A stretch of 36,716 bases of DNA from the NCBI GenBank assembly GCA_029983505.1, contig JASBZK010000019.1, positions 1 to 36,716 of the forward strand. The letters are read 5' to 3'. This document shows, one piece after another, positions 23,779 to 32,965 of the stretch. Numbering within the stretch: position 1 is the first letter of the stretch; each line of letters begins with the position of its first letter. The position numbers and the translations under genes are program-made. The notes under the pieces were generated by a model, which saw only the letters and a list, made by a program, of their open reading frames with translations, was not told where the DNA came from and did no database searches. This DNA comes from Porphyromonas sp. (GTDB taxonomy: Bacteria > Bacteroidota > Bacteroidia > Bacteroidales > Porphyromonadaceae).

Positions 23779-24903
23779 ATGAAAGGGCTGAGGAGCATCA
23801 TTCGAGAGTCGAAGCCTTGGACTGCCCTTAGGAAGGACAAGAGATGGCTGAGTCTCTTGGCGTGCATTGCACTTGCGCTCTTCTTTTGGTTCCTTATCGT
23901 CCTCGATGCTCCGGGTAAGTATACGAAAGAATACCGCGTCGGACTCGTATTTCCCGAGCTTCCGGGGCGGTATGTCGTCACGGACAGTACCGGTTTCCCG
24001 ACCGAGTTGACGGTCAAAGTAAGGGCAAACGGAGGGCGGCTCTTCAGATACTCTCTGCGTAACCTTTTCTTTACCCCGGCTCCCCTCTCTCCGGATGTGG
24101 ACGAAGAGGAGCTCGACCCCAAGGGCGGTGTGCTCGAGTTTGACCTCAGGGCGCTCAAAAGCCGTCTGCTGCACTCGGCGTCTTTGCCCGCATCCACGGT
24201 GTCGATGCTCTCCGACACAATTGGCGACCTCAGTATCTCTCCCGCGAGAATCTATCTCCGATACGAACCTCTCGACGAGAGGGACGCGGAGGTGATTTTT
24301 TCTTCCCAAGTGGACTTCGGGAAGAGTGCGAACCTCAAACTCGTGGACACCGTGGGGCTTTTTCCGAAAGTCGTGCGTCTGTACGGTCCCAAGAGTACGC
24401 TCGACTCCCTTGAGAAAGCCGATGGCTCCCTGGTGGTGCACACAGATACCACGTCCATTAAGATCGGGAACCCCGGTCGCGTCCTGCTCCCTGTGGCGCT
24501 GCTCGCGGAGCGCGGGACACACACCGAGCCGGACAGTGTATTTGTTTCATTCACCACAGAGGAGCTCGTCCACGCCTCCTTTATGGTCAATCATATCGAA
24601 GTCCGGGGGCTGGACGGGCGCCATACGCTCAAACTTTTGCCCCCGTCAGTCAAGGTCACGATCCTCGTGCCCCGGACCAAAGCGGACGAAATGACGTACG
24701 ATCCGATGCTCTATGTCGATGCCTCGGGCGTCATCGGGGCAGACTCCGGATATCGGCTCGAAGTACACGTCGGGAATCCTCCGTCCAAGTCCAACGTCGA
24801 TATGATACAGCTCGACCCCGACCGCTTGGACTTCATCCTTGAGGAAAAGATTCCGACGCTGAGGAGACAAAAATTGGGCACTCCGGATGGCACGCTACGG
24901 TAA
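23779..24903 (+). CDS. YbbR-like domain membrane-anchored protein
   Basis: 374 residues. A basic cytoplasmic N-terminus and one transmembrane segment (about 24-42, LLACIALALFFWFLIVL) anchor a large extracytoplasmic region with several YbbR-like beta repeats (for example YTKEYRVGLVFPELPGRYVV, then PTELTVKVRANG). YbbR proteins in Firmicutes (CdaR) regulate a diadenylate cyclase, but no cyclase is encoded here, so that role is not implied. Position between yajC and coaE is the conserved Bacteroidales arrangement. Its stop overlaps the coaE start by 17 nt. Confidence 0.9.
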   Translation: MKGLRSIIRESKPWTALRKDKRWLSLLACIALALFFWFLIVLDAPGKYTKEYRVGLVFPELPGRYVVTDSTGFPTELTVKVRANGGRLFRYSLRNLFFTPAPLSPDVDEEELDPKGGVLEFDLRALKSRLLHSASLPASTVSMLSDTIGDLSISPARIYLRYEPLDERDAEVIFSSQVDFGKSANLKLVDTVGLFPKVVRLYGPKSTLDSLEKADGSLVVHTDTTSIKIGNPGRVLLPVALLAERGTHTEPDSVFVSFTTEELVHASFMVNHIEVRGLDGRHTLKLLPPSVKVTILVPRTKADEMTYDPMLYVDASGVIGADSGYRLEVHVGNPPSKSNVDMIQLDPDRLDFILEEKIPTLRRQKLGTPDGTLR

Positions 24904-25495
24904 GGCACTCATTGTGGGGCTTGGCGGAGCAATCGGCTCCGGTAAGAGCGTCGTCAGGGACGCGTTCGGAGTCCTCGGGGGCTGGGAGACGGTCGACTGC
25001 GACACCGAGGCCAAGGCGCTTTACTTCGATCCCCTTGTCCGAGAGAAGATAAAGACACGGCTTCATCTCGACCCTTTGACCAATGGCAGGCTCGACACGC
25101 GGCTGCTCCGAAGTCTGCTTGCCGAACCGGGCAAAGGCGAAGTCTTGGAGCAGATCATTCATGGAGCGCTCTTCGACCTCCTGAGGCAAAAGAGTCTGGA
25201 GACGAATGGAGAAGTGCTCTTAGTGGAGTCCGCCATTCTCTTCTCCTCGGGGCTTGCGGGACTCTGTGATCGGACGATAGCCGTCATCGCCCCTCAGGAC
25301 GTCCGGGCTGAGAGATCCGGGAAAAGGGACATCGGGAAGGGAGCGGATTTCTTCCGGGGGATGGAAAAGAGACAGGAATTGGAACGCAAACTGCTTAGTG
25401 ACGCAGACTACGAAGTCTCCAACTTCGGCAGACACTCGGTTATTTTGCAGACAGAAAAGATAATAAAACAGATACTCAAGTATGACCGCCGTTGA
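24887..25495 (+). CDS. coaE: Dephospho-CoA kinase
   Basis: 202 residues. The P-loop GGAIGSGKS (residues 13-21), VDCDTEAK and the lid ERSGKRD-like segment identify CoaE. It phosphorylates the 3' hydroxyl of dephospho-CoA with ATP in the last step of CoA synthesis. The family's usual GLTGGIGSGKS is GLGGAIGSGKS here, which still fits. The start at 24887 overlaps the ybbR gene by 17 nt, and the end overlaps DUF5606 by 14 nt, so the genes are tightly coupled. Confidence 0.94.
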   Translation: MARYGKALIVGLGGAIGSGKSVVRDAFGVLGGWETVDCDTEAKALYFDPLVREKIKTRLHLDPLTNGRLDTRLLRSLLAEPGKGEVLEQIIHGALFDLLRQKSLETNGEVLLVESAILFSSGLAGLCDRTIAVIAPQDVRAERSGKRDIGKGADFFRGMEKRQELERKLLSDADYEVSNFGRHSVILQTEKIIKQILKYDRR

Positions 25496-25901
25496 TTTGA
25501 AACTCAAAGACATCATCGCCATCTCCGGTAAGCCCGGATTGTACAAACTGGTGAACGCAACCAAGATGCCCTTCACGGCTATGGATATCCAGACGGGCAA
25601 GAAGTTCCCCGTCTTCCCGAAAGACAAAGTCTCATTCCTCCGCGACATCTCTATGTACGCAGAGAATGGCGACACCCCGCTTGCCGTCGTCCTGCAGAAC
25701 CTGCACGAAGCTTTTGGCGACACGATACCCGACGAAAGCGAAGTCACGAAGTCGCACGAATCGCTACGCGGGTTTATGGGCGCTGCGCTGCCCGAGTACG
25801 ACGAGGAGCGCGTCCATGACAGCGACATCAAAAAACTTGCCAAGTGGTACATCTTGCTCCGCAAGGCAGGGATGGTTCTCTTCGTCGACGAGGAAGCCTG
25901 A
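25482..25901 (+). CDS. DUF5606 domain protein
   Basis: 139 residues matching a Bacteroidetes-specific family that starts KDIIAISGKPGLYKLVN and continues with GKKFPVFPKDKVSFLRDISMY. No signal peptide or membrane segment is present, so it is cytoplasmic. The family's function is unknown. The C-terminal half (DESEVTKSHESLRGFM… YDEERVHDSDIKKLAKWY) is charged and helical. It is the last gene of the nusB operon, with a 66-nt gap to the PurF-like gene. Confidence 0.9.
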   Translation: MTAVDLKLKDIIAISGKPGLYKLVNATKMPFTAMDIQTGKKFPVFPKDKVSFLRDISMYAENGDTPLAVVLQNLHEAFGDTIPDESEVTKSHESLRGFMGAALPEYDEERVHDSDIKKLAKWYILLRKAGMVLFVDEEA

Positions 25902-25967
25902 CACCCGGAGAAACAGCATCTCCATTCACAGCACAACACTAAAAATCAAGAAAGGGAAAAAGACACT

Positions 25968-27851
25968 ATGGAGCGTCTCGAACACGAATGCGGCATCGTA
26001 CTCATACGGCTCAGGAAACCGATATCCTACTATCGGGAGAAGTACGGCACATGGCGCTACGGACTTAATAAGCTCTATCTTTTGATGGAGAAACAGCACA
26101 ACCGCGGTCAAGAGGGCGCGGGGCTTATTTCCCTAAAAATGAACGCCCCCGTAGGGGAGGAGTATCTCTTCAGGGAGCGGGCGCTCGGCACCAGTGGCAT
26201 AGCGGACTCCTTTCAGGCGCTCAATCAGGTCATCGACCGTTACCTCGTCAATACCGAGGCGACGGACGAGTATGTGGAGCGACATCTTCCGTTTGCGGGC
26301 GAGATTTATATGGGACACCTGCGCTATGCGACTACGGGCAAGGCGGGAGCGAAGTACCTCCATCCGGTGGTCCGCAGAGATAACTGGAAAGCAAAATCCT
26401 TGGCACTCTGCGGCAACTTCAACCTCACCAATGTAGACGAAATCTTTGACGAAATCACGGCCGAGGGGCAGCACCCGAGGGATCGCGCCGATATGCACGT
26501 CGTCCTTGAGCAGCTCGGACACCGTCTCGACCGGGAGATCGAGCGCAAGTTCCGCACCAGCAAAGGTCTTGACCACAAAGGGATGGACATCACGAATTAT
26601 ATCGAAGACCATATCGACGTCTTCACACCCCTCCGGGAGTGTGCCGAGACTTGGGACGGCGGGTATGTGATGTGCGGAGTGACGGGCAGCGGAGAGATGT
26701 TTGTGACCCGCGACCCGTGGGGAATCCGCCCCTGCTTTTACTACTACGATGACGAGATTGTCGTCGTAGCCTCTGAGCGACCGGTGATCCAGACGGTGAT
26801 GAACCTCACTGCGGACAAAGTAAGTGAGCTCAAACCCGGCGAGGGTCTGAAGGTAACGAAGGCAAACGAAATCGACATCAAACAGCTCAGAGAGCCGAAA
26901 GAGAATAAAAGCTGCTCCTTCGAGCGTATCTACTTCTCCAGAGGCTCCGACCGGGACATCTACCGGGAGCGAAAAGCGCTTGGCAGTCAGCTTGTACCCG
27001 AGATTCTTGAGAAAGTGGACTACGACCTCGACCACACCGTCTTCTCTTTCATCCCGAATACGGCGGAAGTGGCTTACTACGGTATGCTTAACGGCCTCGA
27101 AGACTACTACAACCGGATTAAAGCCGACCTCCTGTCCCAACCCGAGAACCAGACGATCGAAAAAGTGCAGGAGATCCTCTCCAAGCGCGTCCGCTTCGAG
27201 AAAGTGGCGATCAAGGACATCAAGCTCCGCACCTTCATCTCCGAGGGCAATACCCGCAATGACCTTGCCCAGCACGTTTACGACATTACCTACGGCACAA
27301 TCAATCGCGGTGAGGACAACCTTGTGGTCATCGACGACAGCATCGTGCGCGGTACGACACTCAAGGAGAGCATCATCAGCATCCTGAACCGTCTCGGTCC
27401 GAAAAAAATCGTCGTCGTCTCCTCGTCTCCGCAAATCCGGTACCCGGACTACTACGGCATCAATATGAGCAAGCTCAAAGAGTTTGTGGCGTTTCGCGCC
27501 GCCATCGAGCTTCTCCAGGAGCAGTTCAAAGAGGGCTATATCCGCGAGATTTACGAGCGGGCAAAGGAGGCGGTGCGCACCGGCGAGAGCTACAAGCATA
27601 ACTTTGTCAAAGAAATCTACAAGCCCTTTACGGTCGAAGAGCTCAACCGCAAGATGGTCGAGCTGATGAAGCCCAAGGAGGTCACTTGTGAGGTCGACCT
27701 TGTATTCCAGAGCATCGAGGGACTGCATACGGCCATCCCCAATCACCTCGGAGACTGGTACTTCACGGGGGATTATCCCACCAGCGGAGGTACGCACATG
27801 GTTAATAAGGCCATGATTGACTACTACGAGAAGGACTACAAAAAAGCCTGA
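25968..27851 (+). CDS. Amidophosphoribosyltransferase-like protein (long Bacteroidetes paralogue)
   Basis: 627 residues, longer than ordinary PurF (about 470-510). An N-terminal class II glutamine amidotransferase begins HECGIVLIRL, so Cys8 would be the nucleophile after removal of a short propeptide. NRGQEGAG, GHLRYATTG and GNFNLTN belong to the same domain. The phosphoribosyltransferase half holds SFIPNTAEVAYYG and the PRPP loop VVIDDSIVRGTTL (about 452-464). The C-terminal ~110 residues (…SIEGLHTAIP… SGGTHMVNKAM) are additional. Ordinary PurF makes phosphoribosylamine for purines. This paralogue sits next to carA and carB, so its real substrate may be special. It is transcribed with the same polarity, separated from carA by array 8. 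Confidence 0.85.
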   Translation: MERLEHECGIVLIRLRKPISYYREKYGTWRYGLNKLYLLMEKQHNRGQEGAGLISLKMNAPVGEEYLFRERALGTSGIADSFQALNQVIDRYLVNTEATDEYVERHLPFAGEIYMGHLRYATTGKAGAKYLHPVVRRDNWKAKSLALCGNFNLTNVDEIFDEITAEGQHPRDRADMHVVLEQLGHRLDREIERKFRTSKGLDHKGMDITNYIEDHIDVFTPLRECAETWDGGYVMCGVTGSGEMFVTRDPWGIRPCFYYYDDEIVVVASERPVIQTVMNLTADKVSELKPGEGLKVTKANEIDIKQLREPKENKSCSFERIYFSRGSDRDIYRERKALGSQLVPEILEKVDYDLDHTVFSFIPNTAEVAYYGMLNGLEDYYNRIKADLLSQPENQTIEKVQEILSKRVRFEKVAIKDIKLRTFISEGNTRNDLAQHVYDITYGTINRGEDNLVVIDDSIVRGTTLKESIISILNRLGPKKIVVVSSSPQIRYPDYYGINMSKLKEFVAFRAAIELLQEQFKEGYIREIYERAKEAVRTGESYKHNFVKEIYKPFTVEELNRKMVELMKPKEVTCEVDLVFQSIEGLHTAIPNHLGDWYFTGDYPTSGGTHMVNKAMIDYYEKDYKKA

Positions 27852-27871
27852 CCGGGAAGTCGATTATCCGG

Positions 27872-27950
27872 GATACAGACCAAAAAAGAGAGGAGATACG
27901 GGTCAAAATCTTCGCTCCGGTACGTACGAGAAAAGTGCGAGATACAGACC
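27872..27950. repeat. Four-decamer array 8
   Basis: Decamers start at 27872 (GATACAGACC), 27895 (GATACGGGTC), 27919 (GGTACGTACG) and 27941 (GATACAGACC), spaced 23, 24 and 22 bp. Three of the four are followed by A runs. The array lies between the PurF-like gene and carA, 20 nt after the former's stop. Confidence 0.88.
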
Positions 27951-28016
27951 AAAACTTTTCCCTCTCACCAAGGAAGAATTTAAGCCAATCCAAAAACCCA
28001 CTTTAGCATCCTATCC

Positions 28017-29093
28017 ATGAGAAAAAAAGGCACGCTCGTCTTGGAAGACGGGACTAAGTTTGAAGGAGAAATCTTCGGAGCCGGAAAAAGCGTCAGCGGG
28101 GAAGTGGTCTTCAGCACCAATATGGCCGGCTACACGGAGTCGCTCTCCGACCCGTCCTATGCGGGTCAAATACTGGTGTCCACTTACCCGATAGTAGGCA
28201 ACTACGGACTGCCGTCCGACGAAATTGATCCGGAGACCGGATTGTCTCGCTTTTGGGAGAGTAAGAAGTTTTATACTTTGGCGTACATTGTCTCGGACTA
28301 TACCGATAAGTACGCTCATTGGAACGCCGCCGAGTCGCTCTCGGATGGACTTGAGAGGTACGGTGTCACCGGTCTCACGGGAGTGGACACACGGGCGCTC
28401 ACCCAACACATCAGAGATTTCGGCCCCGTGATCGGCAAAATCGTCGTCGAAGGCGAAGCGGAAGCGGAGTTCAGAAACTTTGACGAAATCAACCTCGTAG
28501 ACCTCGTCTCCACCAAAGAGGTCGTCACTTTCCCCGAGAAAAAAGGCAAGAGGATCGTTTTGGTCGACTGTGGCGTGAAAGAAAACATCATCCGGGAGTT
28601 CCTCAAACGTGGCATCAACGTCACTATGGTGCCTTGGGACTACGATTTCACGCAGATAGACTGCGACGGCGTTTTTATCTCCAACGGTCCCGGAGACCCC
28701 AATATGTGTCAGCCTTTGATCGCCAGGGTCCGCGACTTTGTGACCAAAGGAGAGAAGCCGCTCGCGGGGATATGTATGGGCAATCAGATTCTCGCTCTGG
28801 CCATAGGCGCTGAGGTTAGGAAGATGAAGTTTGGACACCGGGCCGTGAACCAGCCGGTACGTAAGTGCGGGACAAACAGCTGCTTTATCACCAGCCAAAA
28901 CCACGGCTTTGCCGTCGACAACGCCACCATCCCCGAGCATTGGAGCGTTTACTTCGAGAACCTTAATGACGGATCCAACGAGGGACTGATCCACGAGTCG
29001 GGGAGGTACTTTTCTGTGCAGTTTCACCCCGAGAACCACGCGGGTCCTACCGATACAGAGTTCATTTTCGATGACTTCATCAACCTTCTCTAA
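28017..29093 (+). CDS. carA: Carbamoyl-phosphate synthase small (glutaminase) subunit
   Basis: 358 residues. The class I glutaminase nucleophile is Cys253 in GICMGNQ, and the catalytic His-Glu lies in VQFHPE. The N-terminal domain begins GTLVLEDGTKFEGEIFGA and has TNMAGYTE. It supplies ammonia from glutamine to CarB for carbamoyl phosphate, used in pyrimidine and arginine synthesis. It precedes carB by 16 nt, as usual. Confidence 0.97.
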   Translation: MRKKGTLVLEDGTKFEGEIFGAGKSVSGEVVFSTNMAGYTESLSDPSYAGQILVSTYPIVGNYGLPSDEIDPETGLSRFWESKKFYTLAYIVSDYTDKYAHWNAAESLSDGLERYGVTGLTGVDTRALTQHIRDFGPVIGKIVVEGEAEAEFRNFDEINLVDLVSTKEVVTFPEKKGKRIVLVDCGVKENIIREFLKRGINVTMVPWDYDFTQIDCDGVFISNGPGDPNMCQPLIARVRDFVTKGEKPLAGICMGNQILALAIGAEVRKMKFGHRAVNQPVRKCGTNSCFITSQNHGFAVDNATIPEHWSVYFENLNDGSNEGLIHESGRYFSVQFHPENHAGPTDTEFIFDDFINLL

Positions 29094-29109
29094 GCGCGAA
29101 AAAAGCATT

Positions 29110-32100
29110 ATGATTACGAAGAAATACAAGAAAGTCCTGCTCCTCGGCTCCGGAGCACTCAAGATCGGCGAGGCGGGCGAATTCGATTACTCCGGCTCCC
29201 AAGCCCTCAAGGCGCTCAAAGAAGAAGGCATCCGCACGGTCCTCGTCAACCCCAATATCGCCACCGTCCAGACCTCGGAAGGAATCGCGGACACCGTATA
29301 TTTCCTTCCCGTCACACCCTATTTCATCCACCGCGTCATAGCGAAAGAACGCCCCGACGGCATTATGCTCGCCTTTGGCGGACAAACGGCTTTGAATTGC
29401 GGCGTGGCCCTCTTCCGCGACGGGACGCTTAGGAAGTACGGAATCGACGTACTCGGTACCCCCGTGCAGGCCATTATGGACACCGAAGACCGGGAGCTCT
29501 TTAACGAAAAAATGCACGAGATAGGCGTGCATACCATTTCGAGCGAAGCCTGCACCGACATCGAGAGCGCACGCCGGGCCGCTTCCCACCTCGGGTACCC
29601 CGTCATCATACGTGCGGCCTACGCACTCGGCGGACTCGGCAGCGGTTTCTGCGACAACGAAGAGGAGCTGGACGCTCTTTGCGAGAAAGCGTTCTCTTTC
29701 TCCCCACAGGTGCTCGTGGAGAAGTCCCTCCGCGGATGGAAGGAAATCGAGTACGAAGTGGTTCGCGACCGATACGACAACTGCATCACGGTCTGCAATA
29801 TGGAAAACTTCGACCCCCTCGGCATCCACACCGGGGAGAGCATCGTCGTGGCTCCCTCCCAGACCCTCTCGAACTCCGAGTACCAAAAGCTGCGCGAGAT
29901 TGCCATCAAGATCGTCCGCCACATCGGTATCGTCGGCGAGTGCAACGTACAGTACGCACTCGACACGCAGAGTGAGGACTACCGCGTCATCGAGGTCAAT
30001 GCGCGCCTCTCTCGCTCGTCCGCTCTCGCCTCCAAGGCGACCGGATATCCGCTCGCTTTTGTGGCGGCCAAGCTTGGGATGGGATACGGTCTTTTCGAGC
30101 TCAAAAACTCCGTCACACAGACCACTTCCGCCTTCTTCGAGCCGGCTCTCGACTACGTAGTCTGCAAGATTCCGCGGTGGGACCTCTCCAAGTTTCAGGG
30201 CGTATCCCGCGAAATCGGTTCGTCTATGAAAAGTGTCGGCGAGATTATGTCCGTGGGTCGCACGATAGAGGAAGCTATCCAGAAAGGACTACGGATGATC
30301 GGGCAGGGCATGCACGGGTTCGTGGAAAATAAAGAGCTTGTCATCCCCGACATTGACCGTGCGCTCCGCCAGCCGACGGATAACCGTATCTTTGTCATCA
30401 GTAAGGCGTTCCGGAAAGGCTACACGGTGGATCAGATTCACGACCTCACCAAGATCGACAAGTTCTTCCTCCATAAGCTCCGCGCCATAATGGACACGGC
30501 AGAGGAGCTCGAGACTTACGACATCCTCGGTGACCTTCCCCGGGAGCTGGTCCTCAAAGCGAAGAGACAGGGATTCTCAGACTTCCAGATCACACGCGCT
30601 GTCCTCGGTCAGACTGCAGCCGACCTTGATGCGGGGATGGAAGAAGTGCGGGAGATGAGGAAAAAGATGGGCATCACTCCGGTCGTCAAGCAGATCGATA
30701 CCCTTGCCGCCGAGTATCCCGCCAAGACCAATTACCTCTACCTGACCTATGGCGGAGACAAGCACGACATAGACTTCCACGACGGCAAGAATTCGGTCGT
30801 CGTCCTCGGCTCGGGTGCGTACCGCATAGGCAGCTCTGTCGAGTTCGACTGGTGCGGGGTCTCTGCACTTCAGACGATTCGGAAAGAGGGCTACCGGTCC
30901 ATTATGATCAATTACAATCCCGAGACGGTCTCGACCGACTACGATCTCTCGGACAGTCTCTACTTTGATGAGCTGACCTTCGAGCGTGTCCTGGATATTC
31001 TGGATCTCGAGCAGCCCTATGGCGCTATTCTCTCCACGGGAGGTCAGATTCCCAATAATCTCGCTGTCAAGCTCGCAGGAGTCGGTACGCCGATTTTGGG
31101 TACGCAGGCCGTGGACATCGACCGCGCCGAAGACCGGAACAAATTCAGCGAGATGTGCGATACCCTCGGCATCAATCAGCCCGCGTGGAAGGAGCTTACC
31201 ACTCTGGACGATATCGAAAGCTTTGTGGCAGAGGTCGGCTACCCTGTACTCGTCCGTCCCTCTTATGTCCTATCGGGCGCGGCGATGAACGTCTGCTCCA
31301 ACGACGAAGAGCTCAAACGGTTCCTTCAGTTGGCCGCAAACGTGTCTCAGAAACACCCCGTCGTCGTCTCCAAGTTCATCGAAGACTCCAAGGAAATCGA
31401 AGTGGATGCCGTCGCCGACGGTGGCGAGCTTGTGGCGTACGCCATCAGCGAGCATATCGAGTTTGCGGGTGTACACTCGGGCGACGCGACGATACAGTTC
31501 CCTGCGCAAAAACTGTATATAGAGACCATCCGGCGAATCAAGCGCATCACGCGGCAGATCGCGGGTGCGCTCCACATCTCCGGTCCTTTCAATATCCAGT
31601 ATCTCGCCAAAGGGAACGAAATCAAGGTCATCGAGTGCAACCTCCGGGCTTCCCGCTCGTTCCCCTTCGTGAGCAAGGTGCTGAAAGTGAACCTCATCGA
31701 CCTCGCCACGAAGATTATGCTCAAACGACCCTACGAGCAGCCGAATAAGAGCGTCTTTGACCTCGACTATGTGGGCGTGAAAGCCTCACAGTTCTCTTTC
31801 TCCCGCCTCCAGCAAGCGGACCCTGTCCTCGGCGTGGATATGACCAGTACGGGCGAAGTCGGGTGCATCGCTTTTAACTCAAAAGAAGCCATCTTACAGT
31901 CTATGCTCTCCGTGGGGCAGCGGATTCCCGAGCGGGCAGTCCTTATGAGTACGGGCGGAGCCAAGCAGAAGGTGACCCTTCTGGAGTCGGCACGTTTGCT
32001 CCGCGAAAAAGGCCTCACCATCTACGCCACGGCAGGAACCTCCAAGTTCCTCGCCGAAAACGGGGTGGAAAATACGCTCTGCTACTGGCCGAGCGAGGAA

Positions 32101-32331
32101 GGTACGCCCCAGGCACTTGACCTGGTGCACGACAAGAAAATCGACCTCGTGGTGAACATCAATAAAAACCTCACTTCGGGCGAGCTCACCAACGGGTACA
32201 AGCTCCGTCGCGCGGCCATCGACACCAATACTTCGCTCATCACCAACGCCCGCCTTGCCGCGAGCTTCATAGAGGCCTTTACTTCCATCGATCTCGACAA
32301 GATGGAGATTCACTCTTGGGACGAATTTTGA
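29110..32331 (+). CDS. carB: Carbamoyl-phosphate synthase large subunit
   Basis: 1073 residues from the ATG at 29110 (MITKKYKKVLLLGSG), the standard length. The earlier in-frame start at 29071 would overlap carA and is rejected. Two ATP-grasp halves are each led by LGSGALKIGEAGEFDYSG and LGSGAYRIGSSVEFDWCG. PNIATVQTSEG, GGLGSGFCDN and VLSGAAM lie in the substrate loops. The C-terminal MGS-like regulatory domain (about 935-1073; VLMSTGGAKQKVTLL, then YATAGTSKFL) is present. The enzyme makes carbamoyl phosphate from bicarbonate, 2 ATP and ammonia delivered by CarA. Confidence 0.98.
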   Translation: MITKKYKKVLLLGSGALKIGEAGEFDYSGSQALKALKEEGIRTVLVNPNIATVQTSEGIADTVYFLPVTPYFIHRVIAKERPDGIMLAFGGQTALNCGVALFRDGTLRKYGIDVLGTPVQAIMDTEDRELFNEKMHEIGVHTISSEACTDIESARRAASHLGYPVIIRAAYALGGLGSGFCDNEEELDALCEKAFSFSPQVLVEKSLRGWKEIEYEVVRDRYDNCITVCNMENFDPLGIHTGESIVVAPSQTLSNSEYQKLREIAIKIVRHIGIVGECNVQYALDTQSEDYRVIEVNARLSRSSALASKATGYPLAFVAAKLGMGYGLFELKNSVTQTTSAFFEPALDYVVCKIPRWDLSKFQGVSREIGSSMKSVGEIMSVGRTIEEAIQKGLRMIGQGMHGFVENKELVIPDIDRALRQPTDNRIFVISKAFRKGYTVDQIHDLTKIDKFFLHKLRAIMDTAEELETYDILGDLPRELVLKAKRQGFSDFQITRAVLGQTAADLDAGMEEVREMRKKMGITPVVKQIDTLAAEYPAKTNYLYLTYGGDKHDIDFHDGKNSVVVLGSGAYRIGSSVEFDWCGVSALQTIRKEGYRSIMINYNPETVSTDYDLSDSLYFDELTFERVLDILDLEQPYGAILSTGGQIPNNLAVKLAGVGTPILGTQAVDIDRAEDRNKFSEMCDTLGINQPAWKELTTLDDIESFVAEVGYPVLVRPSYVLSGAAMNVCSNDEELKRFLQLAANVSQKHPVVVSKFIEDSKEIEVDAVADGGELVAYAISEHIEFAGVHSGDATIQFPAQKLYIETIRRIKRITRQIAGALHISGPFNIQYLAKGNEIKVIECNLRASRSFPFVSKVLKVNLIDLATKIMLKRPYEQPNKSVFDLDYVGVKASQFSFSRLQQADPVLGVDMTSTGEVGCIAFNSKEAILQSMLSVGQRIPERAVLMSTGGAKQKVTLLESARLLREKGLTIYATAGTSKFLAENGVENTLCYWPSEEGTPQALDLVHDKKIDLVVNINKNLTSGELTNGYKLRRAAIDTNTSLITNARLAASFIEAFTSIDLDKMEIHSWDEF

Positions 32332-32387
32332 CCCATGCTCACTATAGGCATATACGATTCTTCCAAACTAATAACGGTAACACGATT

Positions 32388-32891
32388 ATGAAACACCCTA
32401 AGAGTTTCCTTCTCTTTGCTGTCGCTATGCTTATTGTCTCGTTGTCCGGATGTAAAAAAGGAGATACTTTTGATCCCGGAAAGGCGACCTTTGACCTTGC
32501 GGCACTTTGCACCCAAAAGTGGATTATTACACCGACAGATTCTGCTTATGTGGCTCTTGGCACCATTGACTTTAATGAAGATGGCAAAGCCTTTTTCTCC
32601 CAAAATGCAATTTCGGAAGACCAACTTCATTACACGGTCGACGGAAATCGGATCAACCTTTACTTGTCTCAAGACGAAGAGCTGAACGCCGAAGAACTTG
32701 TGGCTGCCTTGGAGGTAGAAAATCTCTCTCAAGATAGACTGCAGATAAAAGTTACACAAGAGCCTGATAACAGTCTGCTTGCCGATCCTTTGAAAGCGAG
32801 CTTGAATGTAAGTAAATCTCTAAATCTTTTGTCCGAAAAAAATACTTTAAAGAAAGAGATAAAGAGATGTCAAGACTCAAAAAGGAGATAG
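32388..32891 (+). CDS. Putative small lipoprotein; possible frameshift at an A7 tract
   Basis: 167 residues from the ATG at 32388. The signal ends in a lipobox LSGC with Cys22, predicting a lipoprotein. The mature part looks like a Bacteroidetes lipocalin-like or beta-rich domain (FDLAALCTQKWIIT, then GTIDFNEDGKAFF). No named family was confirmed. A run of seven A at 32836-32842 precedes the last 15 codons. Adding one A would give a different tail (KYFKERDKEMSRL… to IISGW) ending at TAA 32915-32917, which reads as more natural amphipathic sequence. Slippage, phase variation or a sequencing error are all possible. An earlier in-frame start at 32316 lies in the leader and lacks signal features. 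Confidence 0.7.
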   Translation: MKHPKSFLLFAVAMLIVSLSGCKKGDTFDPGKATFDLAALCTQKWIITPTDSAYVALGTIDFNEDGKAFFSQNAISEDQLHYTVDGNRINLYLSQDEELNAEELVAALEVENLSQDRLQIKVTQEPDNSLLADPLKASLNVSKSLNLLSEKNTLKKEIKRCQDSKRR

Positions 32892-32903
32892 CCGAAGAAA
32901 TCA

Positions 32904-32948
32904 TATCCGGCTGGTAACGCGTCCGGATAAGACACTCTTCGAGTGTCT
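32904..32948 (+). terminator. Tandem hairpins after the lipoprotein gene
   Basis: TATCCGG (32904-32910) pairs with CCGGATA (32923-32929), and AGACACTC (32930-32937) with GAGTGTCT (32941-32948). There is no T run, so termination is uncertain. The first hairpin overlaps the alternative stop at 32915. Confidence 0.4.
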
Positions 32949-32965
32949 CAAAGCTGAACCGACAG

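Noticed and set aside
26133..27797. Long open frame antisense to the PurF-like gene
   Set aside because: It mirrors codon bias of the sense gene, has no recognisable domain, and the sense gene is clearly intact.
28011..29162. Long open frame antisense to carA
   Set aside because: carA has full catalytic motifs on the plus strand, and the antisense product is a shadow with no family resemblance.
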